Shown one piece after another: positions 55,617 through 64,000 of a stretch of DNA of 64,000 nucleotides. Under the pieces are notes generated by a model. That model was not told the DNA's origin and searched no databases. It worked only from the letters and a program-made list of their open reading frames with translations. A program made the position numbers and the translations under genes. The stretch spans positions 39,888,379 to 39,952,378 of the forward strand of contig NC_087067.1 in NCBI RefSeq assembly GCF_963678635.1. The letters are read 5' to 3'. The stretch is from Symsagittifera roscoffensis (lineage: Eukaryota > Xenacoelomorpha > Acoela > Convolutidae). The number at the start of each line of letters is the position of its first letter. Within the stretch, counting starts at the first letter, position 1.

Positions 55617-56370
55617 TTTGGAAGCGCCAATTATTTTCCAGCAATTTCTGATCTTGACTTTTGTGTGCTTTACTTCTGAACAAATAATGATTTCAATGAT
55701 TTTAAACAAAACTTTAGGTTTGACATTGACTGTTGACTTCCATAAATTATCAGCTTGCTGAAAAAATTTCTGAACAATTGTTTTCTTTGACTTTAACTTT
55801 CGCTACGATTAACTTTAGATCTTGCTTTCTACTGAGTTGAGGAAAAATGAACAGTAGTGTAAAAAAAACGTATATTTTCTTAAATGATGAAAGAAGGAAT
55901 TGAAGTAAAATTGCTTGGAATGATAAGATAGCTTGCTCTGATTGAACTTTTTGTGAAAAAGGCCATTTCTGTGTTATAAAAAATTATTTACAAGATGAAG
56001 ACCCCTTTACAAAACCATCCCTATCGGTTTAGCAACCTAAATGTCGATTGATTTTCCGAGAATATTTCAGTATACGTAATTTATGTTAATGTTTTTTCTA
56101 TGAGCAAGTTTAAAACCGAAAAGGGAAGAGTCATGGAAATATGATTCTGGTGAAAACTTTTTTGGAATACAGTTGAAAGAATGAAAGGGAAACAACTGTT
56201 TGCTGAATAATCAGTCAAATAAGAGTCAAGAATTATTACAACAAATTGCAAAAAAACTATCCCTTATTCCGATTACTTACTCCCATAACAAATCCTTGTG
56301 CGGTTCGGGAAATTTTGACATCAAAGCTTGACTAATTAGAGAAAAGAAATCCGTCTGAATTAAGACAATT

Positions 56371-56590
56371 GGACTTTTTCCAAGCCTCCCTTTCAAATTC
56401 AGTTTTTTGAAAAATCTATTTAATATTTATTTATGTTTATTTCAGTAATGCAAAAAAAATGGCATGGTGATCAAATTAACTATTGTGAGCAGATTACTTT
56501 TTCTTTTTTCACATCGTAACATTACGCATTTAGCCCTAATCAAACATAAAAATCGACATACCGAAGGGTGAGGGGTAGTGGAAAAGAGCC
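56371..56590. repeat. Family G subfamily-2 MITE, decayed
   Basis: GGACTTTTTCCAAGCCTCC with CCTTTCAAATT on the left, GGGTAGTGGAAAAGAGCC on the right, ACATCGTAACATTACGCATT inside. Absent from the paralogous segment near 62800. Confidence 0.65.
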
Positions 56591-56731
56591 GAAAACTGGT
56601 TGAATTAAAATGCAAGTAGCCCAAAAAATATCAAACAGCTACTAACTTGACCAGCAAAAAATATATCAAATTCAACAGAACTGACGATAATGCAATGGCT
56701 TTTTAAATCAAATTATGACTGAAACTTGTCA

Positions 56732-57629
56732 CCCGGGTTGACCTCCATACACCGAAAATGCTTATCATACAACTCCATACAACAAAAATCATTATCATAC
56801 AAATCCAAATATCAAGTGTATGGAGAAAATACTTGTCATAAATTTTTCATACATTTCGAAAAACAATAGAAAAAAAAATTAAACCAATTCTGCGGCTTTT
56901 TGAGATTAGTTGAACAGACTGGTGACAAGAAAAAACTGATTTAAAATATTTTCCAACAACTTTCCAACAAAATTTTCAAACAAGTTCCATATATGGAGAT
57001 TGTATGACTGGCATTTTTGGATGGCGACACAAAATTTTTGAAAATTTGTCCAAAAAACTTTTTGTTGTTTTTTTAACCGCAAATCAAATTTTTTACGCAA
57101 ACAAAAGTTTTCAAAAAAGAATTTTGATCCTGGATACGACAATATTGGCTTTTTTTCTTTTTACTTATTTTTTTTCGAAAATGCTCAAAAATACTATTTT
57201 TTTTGTTTGGCGTGTTTATTTTTGCCTTGATCAATGTCTGATAATTTGAAATTCAAAAGATTAAAATAGTCATCATTGAAAAACTTCGCCAAAAATTAAA
57301 AGTTTGTTACTTTTGCTATATTATTTGTTAAAAACAGCTGGAAGACATTTCAGGTCGTTTTTTATGCATTATGAAAGTAAGATAGTTCAAATTTTGCTTT
57401 GCCACTTGTGTTCGGTTGCTAACACAACCCGAAATTTTTTTAGAAAATAAATTTAGAAACAAAAAACAACATTTTGGTTTATGGAGAAAACACCTATCAT
57501 ACAATTTACATTTATGGGAAAACGTTTATTATAGAGATTTCATACAACTTTCTGTAAGTATGGAAATGTATGAAAAAAAAACTTCCCACTTATGAGAATT
57601 GTATGATAATCATTTTTGTTCAACCCGGG
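56732..57629. mobile_element. 898-bp element with CCCGGGTTGA inverted ends
   Basis: CCCGGGTTGAC at 56732 and TCAACCCGGG at 57620-57629 are inverted. Both subterminal regions also share ATTATCATACAA-type stretches in inverted sense, repeated several times. Flanks resume the segmental duplication, so this is an insertion absent from the other copy. No coding frame of note; superfamily undetermined. Confidence 0.6.
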
Positions 57630-57842
57630 CCTTGAAACAATAATATTTTGGTTTTGATTTGAAGTACAGAAAACAGCGATAAAAACATAGATCAAACCGA
57701 ATTTTCTTGACGCTAGGTTTAAAAGTTTGAACTTTTTTTTAGCTCTGGGTGCTACTAAAAAGAGCTTCATTATGATAAATTAGTTGGCTATTTATTACAA
57801 ACATGCTCTTTGTTACATCAAATAAGTATGAACGTTTTGCAC

Positions 57843-58257
57843 CAGGGACGGATCTAAGATTTTCTCGAGGGGGGCGGGTGCGGATTTTCAAAAAATTTTC
57901 AAAAATTTTGACGACCTTTTTTTTAGGTCGATCAGATTGATTTTCCGAGCTCCCCCAAAGCAGTTGAAAGACCCTGTTTTGGCCAAACTTTCTGCGCCGC
58001 AGGCAATTTATGAAAAAAACAGGTCAAAAAAGCCGTTTTTGGGCTTTTTTTGGAAAATTTTGACTCCCCGTCAAAATTAGTATATATTGGCGCCAAAGGC
58101 GCCTTTAGAACAATTTTAGGGTCGGTCGGCCTAAAATGGATTTCTTAAAAAGTACCAAAGGGGGGACCCCTTTGGGTTGGCAGGGGTTCGAATCCCTGAG
58201 GAGGGCGTCCGCCCCCCCCCCCCCCCCCCCCCGCTACCCCTCCTAAATCCGCCCCTG
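57843..58257 (-). mobile_element. Family H hAT-type MITE, copy 2
   Basis: CAGGGACGGATCTAAGAT ... TCCTAAATCCGCCCCTG, reverse of the copy at 15803-16228, with GGCGCCAAAGGCGCC inside. Duplications TTTTGCAC (57835-57842) and TTTTGCGC (58258-58265) match 7 of 8. The empty site TTTTGCGC is present once in the paralogous segment at 63175-63182. Confidence 0.9.
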
Positions 58258-58330
58258 TTTTGCGCTAAGAAAGTATTCTTAAATATGAGCTTATTTCGAT
58301 ATCCTCTTTTCTGAAATAAATTGATACTCC

Positions 58331-59469
58331 AGCAAGATTTTGCAACCTTAAATTTCAGAAACGAACAATAACAAAACAATCTTCCTGATATGCATGATAT
58401 GCTTGATATCCAGATATCTTAATATGCGTGATATGCTGTCTTTAAAAAGTTTGGTTAGCCCATTGAAGTTATTCAGTGTTCTTCCAAATTTGAATTTCAA
58501 ATAAGGAGCGCAGTGAAATAAAAAGTATAGAAAAGTATTTTCTTCTCAGTTTTTTTGAGCGGAAAAAAAAACAAAAAAGTAGGTAATACTTGGAATAACC
58601 ATATTGACATTTGTCGTTGTTGAGGTATAGTTCTCAATGGCTTAAGATTTAAATTACTGAAGGTCATTACTGGTTAAGGAGTCCTAACTTTAGTCCTAAT
58701 TTGTTGGTTCAGATGCAAAAGGCAAACCTGTTATGCCCAAAAAGAAAAAAATGAGTTTTGATGCACATGAGTGTTCCGTCATATGAGCAACGAAACAATC
58801 AGCCAAAATTTTTCCAATTATTTTGGCTCTTATAAATGTTACAAGAACGTATTACGATTGGTGAAGTCTGGCATTTTTAGAATAAACTCGTAAGTGCTTC
58901 AAATCTGAAACTGAGACTTTCAGAGAGTAGTTTAGATTAATTGCTGTCAGGCAATTTCGGGTGTCGGACATCAAGCCGACGGGAATTTAAGCCGAATTCT
59001 AAAGTCAGGGACTTCAAGTCGAATAGTTCTTTATAAAGTCGTGAAATATGATTAATATAAAGTTCATGATCTTTCTTTACTATAGTTATCGGCGTTTTCA
59101 TAAAATTTAAGCCTTCAAAGATGTTTCGGGAAGTTGGAAAGTAAAACATGGTTGAATGCATTTTTCATGTTTATAATTTATGCATTTCAAAAACCGGCTG
59201 ATGTTATTAACGGATGCCAATCACAAATGGTGCATTGTCTTTAAAAACGCTCAGTATGGACTAAACTTGTAACAAATTTTGAAAAGCAACGTTTTAGAGA
59301 TGATTAAATTGTGTTTTGAGCTGCCTGTAAAGTTTTAATTTCGGCTTGAAGTCCCGTCGGTTTGTTGTCCTAGACCCCCCAATTTCAAATTCAGAGAGAT
59401 TATTTAAAATAATTGAAGTCAGTCAATTTAAATATTTTGTGAAAACTCTCAATAAACGTTGGCCATAAA
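58331..59469. other. AT-rich sequence, no gene recognised
   Basis: 58590-58670 resembles 54630-54720 (GGCTTAAGATTT.), so the segmental duplication probably extends leftward here in diverged form. No second exon for the distal gene B exon 1 was found. Confidence 0.45.
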
Positions 59470-60745
59470 GGTTACATATAAGTATTTAGATAACCGCGTA
59501 TTCAGACTCGTCAGTATTTAGACAAAAAAATGAATTAAGCAATCAGAATAGAGAAAGCAAAAATAAAAATCACTCAAGAACAATGAAATATTATTGGACA
59601 AAACTTAAAACGATATTTTAGGCAGAATAAATTTAAGCCGAAAGAAAGTTAATAGTTTGAGAAAGTTTAAAGAATTTTTCAAAGGTTTTGACAAATGACT
59701 ACAACTCCCTCCCAATACATTTTCGATGACATGTGACCCCCAGAAAAGAAACTTTCAGGCGAATTGTTTTTTCGTCCAATAACTGATATTTTCATCGTTT
59801 CTTCGGGGCTGGTTCGCCACGCGAAATTTTTTGTAATTGCATGCGAGACTCAATTTCTTGGGCACCTAATTTTTTCAGTAAACTCCAAAAATTTGGCCGA
59901 ACGACCCCAACTTCTTTGTTCCATCTCAAATTCCAATTTTCACGTTTGTTGGTAGTTCTCAGGGTAACATCCCTGTCAAAATCCACATAACAAGGGCGAC
60001 GTAACCACTTATTCAAAATTCGGTAATGTACCCAAAATATTTTTTGATCTTACCAAAAATTCGAGTTCTTGAATTGTTGCAAATATTAGCATATTATCGT
60101 TTTGGTGCAGTAGAAAATCCTTGTTGTTAGAGGTTTTCGTCCATTGGTCGTTGAGATTTTTTTTCTCAAAACTTTTGGGTATGGGGGACAATTTTTTTGC
60201 GTGTTCGATTCATTGATTTTCGTACTTGGCTGAATGCTGGCGGTAAATAATTCTCACCTGTTTCCTGCACTTGATTTTCGTAAATTGTTTTCAGGGGGAT
60301 AACTGGTTTTTTTTTAAATTTTTTCGGTGATTTTTTCCTTAAACTTTTGCTTCGACACGCGATCTTCTGGGGGCAAGTGGGGGTGAGTTGCAGGTTTACT
60401 AATAATTTTGTTATTTGAAACTTCGAGAGTTAATCGGGACGGGCAACTATCGATAACGCATTTATTGTATTAAATATTTTCTCTTTTTTGGTTTTTCTTA
60501 TATAAATAACCATCAAAAAGTAAGTTTTCCCCTCTGAACGGGGCCTTCACAATTTTTTTTTATTATTTTGCGATAATTTATTGCCAATTTTTGGCCAATT
60601 GAGATATTAATTCGTTAGTTTTCAATTTCTTGTTTATTTTGGCGTTCAGATTTTGATTCGCTTGGACCAATCAGAATTAAGTATTTACTTTGTCTAAATA
60701 CTGACGAGTATGAATACGCGGCTGTCTCAATACTGGTTGCAATCC
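59470..60745 (-). mobile_element. Internally deleted MULE with FLYWCH-type transposase remnant
   Basis: Inverted ends of about 55 bp share CCGCGTATTCA, ACTCGTCAGTATTTAGACAA. Flanks GGCCATAAA (59461-59469) and GGCCAAAAA (60746-60754) match at 8 of 9, the 9-bp duplication typical of Mutator-like elements. 1276 bp, too short for a full transposase. A single related end lies at about 54785-54825. Confidence 0.82.
59792..60545 (-). pseudogene. MULE transposase remnant (FLYWCH zinc finger, N- and C-terminal parts)
   Basis: From the right: FLYWCH-like module LLFDGYLYKKNQKREN, YNKCVIDSCPSRLTLEV and ATHPHLPPEDRV (C, C, H, H of the zinc site; a stop replaces the residue before YNKC). After a frameshift in a poly-A run, KTIYENQVQETGENYLPPAF and MLIFATIQELEFLVRSKNIL, matching the segment before the first catalytic Asp of MULE transposases. 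The frame then ends and the C-terminal part follows: LRTTNKRENWNLRWNKEVG, VRPNFWSLLKKL. The DDE core between them is missing, so it could not transpose by itself. Confidence 0.8.
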
Positions 60746-61464
60746 GGCCAAAAAGGTCCCAGAAAAGCACATTAAAAGTTAGAAACCTCAATTGGCATTT
60801 AGTTGTATGGACTATTGTGAACTTGACTGTTTTCAAAATGGTAAGTAGTCAAAGCCAAGAAAATATAGTTTCAGACTGTTGCTGTAGACAATTTTTCTGT
60901 ATCTATTCAAAAAAATGGGCATTCAGTCTCAGGCTATTTTGTCGAGAAAAGTCAGCCAGCTACAATAAAAAAGCAATTTTAGTTTTTTATTCTCCATAAT
61001 GCCGGTTAAAAAGGACAAAATTTACCACTTTTTTTCCAAAGACCAAGAAAAAATTGTCAAATGCTGGTATCAAGGCTTCATTGATTGGCCGGTGCTACAA
61101 ATTTCAACGACGAGAAATTGTAAAATATAGCCGGGTTTGCCTTAGTGAACAATTTACACAGTGAACGATTGCTGAGAACATTTATTTTTGCATGAACAAC
61201 GTTTATTTTTGCATGAACAACTCCGCTTATTTTTTAGAAACAATTTGTTGATGAGGAAAGTGAAAAACCAAATACATTTTTTTAAACAAAATTGTGGTCG
61301 TTTCAATAAATGTAACCTGGCTATTTTCTTTTGTCAAAGTGAAAATATTGTTTGTTTTCAAACAAAAATTGTCTTGAATCTTTTCAGAACAATGCATTTA
61401 AGAAAACGTAAAAGTGCACTTAAGCTTGTCTTCCAGACAAGCAATTTAGAAGGTATATGAATGA
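60746..61464. other. No gene recognised
   Basis: AT-rich sequence between the MULE relic and the distal first exon; a plus frame at 61188-61460 is low complexity. Confidence 0.4.
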
Positions 61465-61500
61465 ATTTGATTTATCATCCACCTGTCTAATTTCACTTAC

Positions 61501-61528
61501 CAACAAATATAGCAACTTTGAAACTCAT
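61501..61528 (-). CDS. Second first exon related to gene B
   Basis: MSFKVAIFV plus one base, donor TTG|GTAAGT, preceded by the same CCAAAATG context as exon 1 at 55616. Length (28), phase and donor are conserved. No matching exon 2 lies between 55617 and 61500, so it could be an alternative promoter/first exon spliced to 53190 or an orphan of the duplication. Confidence 0.5.
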
Positions 61529-61722
61529 TTTGGAAACGATAATATATCTTTTTTTTTCCGTTAACGCGGATTTTGACTTTTGGTTGATTTATTGCTGAAC
61601 GAATGTTGTTGGAAAGGGGTTCCTAGGTTTGCCGTTGACTTTTAACTTTCAAAACGTATCAGCTCTGCTACAAAAAAAAATGAGACAACTATTTTTCTTA
61701 TTATGAACATAAAACAGAACAA

Positions 61723-62232
61723 GACTGCTCGTATCAGGGCATTACCCTGAATGTTCCGACTGCTTTTAAAGGTCTACGGAGCAGTCATAACATGAAAAAG
61801 TTAAATTTAATAAGATACCAAAAACCTTTCATTTGGGATTTATTTTGTGAAAATCATCACCCCACATGCCATTTAAAATTCAAAGTGATTTGTTTGCTTT
61901 TAATAACAAATCAATGATGGCAATAAGCTTTGTTCAACCAATTAGGAGCGATTTCTAAGACGGGTTAAATATCCGCTTACGCCTTAATAGCGCAAAATAT
62001 ATCGCGTGTTAATTGTCCCATATTGGGCAAAATGGTTATCTTTAAATCACCATATGTTTACGAAAAAAGATCACAGGTGAAATATCTTTTTAAATTTAAG
62101 CTTAGGATAACAATAGCTTTCGAATAATATTTTTAAAAATCTATAAAAAAGGGCTAGTTAAAAAGTCGAAAATTGTCTGAAGAAAAAAACGCACCCGAGT
62201 ACAAATATTCCGTTAGTCGAAAGTCGGAACAA
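61723..62232 (+). repeat. Family P element
   Basis: AACAAGACTGCTCGTATCAG, CCCTGAATGTTCCGACTGC ... GAGTACAAATATTCCGTTAG, TCGAAAGTCGGAACAA then TAA. Core TTACGCCTTAATAGCGC. Confidence 0.85.
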
Positions 62233-63276
62233 TAAGAAACAGTCACTCAGAAGTGAATGTTTTATGGAAACAAGGTAAAAGATTGGAAAAGCAATTGTTT
62301 TTGCTGAAGAATCAGTTCATTAAACTTTAGAGACGACTATTGAAAAATCAAAAACCGGTTGCCTGATGAAACCAAACGTTGAAATTATTCTAGAGCATCT
62401 CGTTAAATGTCGATTTCAAAAACGTTAATTTGAAAAAAAAATCATTTTTTTAAATGAAATTGGGTGGAGTTTTCAGATAACCCAGAGGAATTTCATTGAC
62501 GATTTTACTTGCAAACATTCACAAAAATTCATGATGTTATATAGCCTCACGATTAGTAATTGAAAAACTGTCAGAAAAATATGGCAGTAAATAATTTTCA
62601 AGCATTATTCATGATGTTATATTTCATAAGCAATTTTCACACCTTTTGTAATGTTCAAAACAAGACAATTTTTAATAATCCAATATCGTGAGAAGATGCT
62701 AGATCCATTTTGGATGAATTGATGCTTGTGCTGTCGGGAGAAACATGAAGTTTTTTAGTCATGGGATGTTTAAGCATCAAAGCGTCATCCTGGGCTGTCA
62801 TTAATCAGAGAAATAGAAAACCATCTGAAACAAAAAAGTTAGTTTAAGTGTAAGTAGCACAAAAAGAATCAAACAGCTCTTATCTTGAAAAAAAATTGAA
62901 GAAAAAACGTCTTAAAGTTGCTTCTAAACCCTTGGCTCTTGATTTTTTCCTTATTTTTTTAAACGAAAAATTTACGTTTTGATCTCCAATTTGAAGTAAA
63001 GAAATTAAAGGTAAAAATGATCAGATTCAATTTTACTGACGCTTTCATTGTTTTGAAAAAAAATTAGCTCGAGTTGCCAGTGAAAGACACATTCAATTTG
63101 AAAAATGATTCTGCTTTTTGTGACAAAAGTGCTGCTTATAGCAACAAATAATTATAAACAACATGAAATTCCCATTTTGCGCTAAGAAATATTTTCAACC
63201 AAAGTAGCAATAGCCTGCAGCGCAAAACGAAAACAAACTTTTTTTAAAAACTAAAATTATTTCTTAAGAACTAGAC

Positions 63277-63794
63277 AAGACTGCTCGTATCAGGGCAACG
63301 CCCTGAATGTTCTGACTGCCTTTTAAGGTTTATGAAGCAGTTAAAACATTTAAAAAATTTAAATGAAATAAAACAAAATGAAAATTTTTTTTCTAAAGTT
63401 TGAAATTTTTATAAATAAACATCATCACCCACACGCCATTTAAAGTACAAACGGATAAAATTCGCTCCTTGTAACAAATCAGTTATGGCAAATAAGCTTA
63501 TTTCAACCAATTTGGAACGATTTTCTAACACGGGTTAACTCCCCGCTTACGCGTTAATAGCGCGAGATATATCGCGCGTTAATTGTCGCAAATTGGCCAA
63601 AATGCCAATCTAAAAACCCCCATAACTTTACAAAAAGTGATCACAGTGAAATATGTTTTCAAATTTGAGCTTAGGACAACAATACCTTTCGAATGATATT
63701 TAGAAAAAATCCGTCAAAAATGGTCTGACGAAAAAAAAAAACCCACCCCGAGCACAAATATTCCGTTACTTTCGTATCGAAAGTCGGAACAATA
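63277..63794 (+). repeat. Family P element
   Basis: ACAAGACTGCTCGTATCAGG, AACGCCCTGAATGTTCTGAC ... CCCGAGCACAAATATTCCGT, GAAAGTCGGAACAA then TAA. Core TTACGCGTTAATAGCGCGAG and ATCGCGCGTTAATTG intact. TAG precedes and TAA follows. Confidence 0.87.
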
Positions 63795-64000
63795 ATGGTG
63801 ATATTTCCTGGGTCGGTCAAAAAGTTGCAACACTCAATAAACTGTAGCAAGCGACACATCGAAGCAGTTTGACTATTCATAAGAAGTGATCTGCAGAAGA
63901 CTTTTTCTAAAACAATGATAGCAACTAGCAAATGTGTGAAACAAACTATCGCCTCACGTTGCTCTTGTATCTTACCGTAAAGACAGACAGGCGTGTGCTA

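Larger units (their letters stand above)
55545..58330. repeat. Segmental duplication around gene B exon 1, copy 1
   Basis: Collinear with 61465-63250: shared exon 1 and flanks, TGACTT/CCATAAATTATCAGC, GGGAAACAACTGTTTGCTGA, ATCAAACAGCT, TTTGAAGTA.AGAAA, TTTTGCGCTAAGAAA. Copy 1 carries private insertions at 56371-56590, 56732-57629 and 57843-58257. Confidence 0.75.
61465..63250. repeat. Segmental duplication around gene B exon 1, copy 2
   Basis: Partner of 55545-58330. It contains the second first exon and one private insertion (family P, 61723-62232), and preserves the empty site of the hAT MITE. Confidence 0.75.

Noticed and set aside
58131-58379. Glycine-rich minus frame
   Set aside because: The glycine run comes from the C/G tract of a MITE.
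58937-59161. Candidate missing exon 2 for the distal gene B first exon
   Set aside because: It has no cysteines, no acceptor with the required phase and no similarity to 53190-52634.
61723-62232. Assignment of family P to Tc1/mariner by TA target
   Set aside because: Flanking TA dinucleotides are not consistent among the copies.

Overview
The window looks like nuclear DNA of an AT-rich invertebrate animal. Spliceosomal introns, a polyadenylation signal, Ty3/gypsy retroelements, DNA-transposon MITEs and tRNA-derived repeats are all visible, and no bacterial operons are. The phylum cannot be fixed from the sequence. Ordinary genes are sparse: the 3' end of a plus-strand gene at the left edge, a four-exon minus-strand gene for a 400-residue secreted or GPI-anchored-like protein (gene A, 19192-27659), and a two-exon minus-strand gene for a small cysteine-rich secreted protein (gene B, 52634-55616). 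A second near-identical first exon for gene B lies at 61501-61528. Almost everything else is mobile or duplicated DNA.

Layout. 1-6638: gene tail, a broken basic ORF, two copies of a tRNA-like repeat with CCCGTACC ends, foldback sequences. 6639-15004: a complete but inactivated Ty3/gypsy LTR retrotransposon on the minus strand (two 337-bp LTRs, PBS, PPT, gag-protease, RT, RNase H, integrase, long acidic tail) with an internal 898-bp tandem duplication. 15005-19191: three small DNA elements and a large inverted repeat. 19192-27659: gene A, whose 6-kb first intron holds decayed duplicates of its own exon 2. 28103-30157: a cluster of one MITE family in which copies sit inside copies, each level marked by an 8-bp target duplication. 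30551-42993: a segmental tandem array of 3 to 4 units. 42544-47822: two very decayed minus-strand gypsy pol relics; the left one supplies a block that recurs in the array. 47887-48086: assembly gap. 48473-52185: palindromes, a tRNA-like sequence, a GGATTCCGCAAA minisatellite. 52634-63250: gene B and a segmental duplication of its 5' region, broken up by a MULE relic, MITEs and a CCCGGGTTGA element.

Recurrent families defined here from the sequence alone: family G (GGCTCTTTTTCC ends, 8-bp target duplications, about 200 bp), family P (about 500 bp, starts near ACTGCTCGTATCAGGGC and ends AGTCGGAACAA), family H (CAGGGGCGGAT ends, 8-bp duplications, hAT type), and the tRNA-like CCCGTACC repeat. 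Shared blocks, target duplications and empty sites in paralogous copies let the order of many insertions be read directly. Gene structures were deduced by hand from frame, splice sites and phase; no similarity search was possible.
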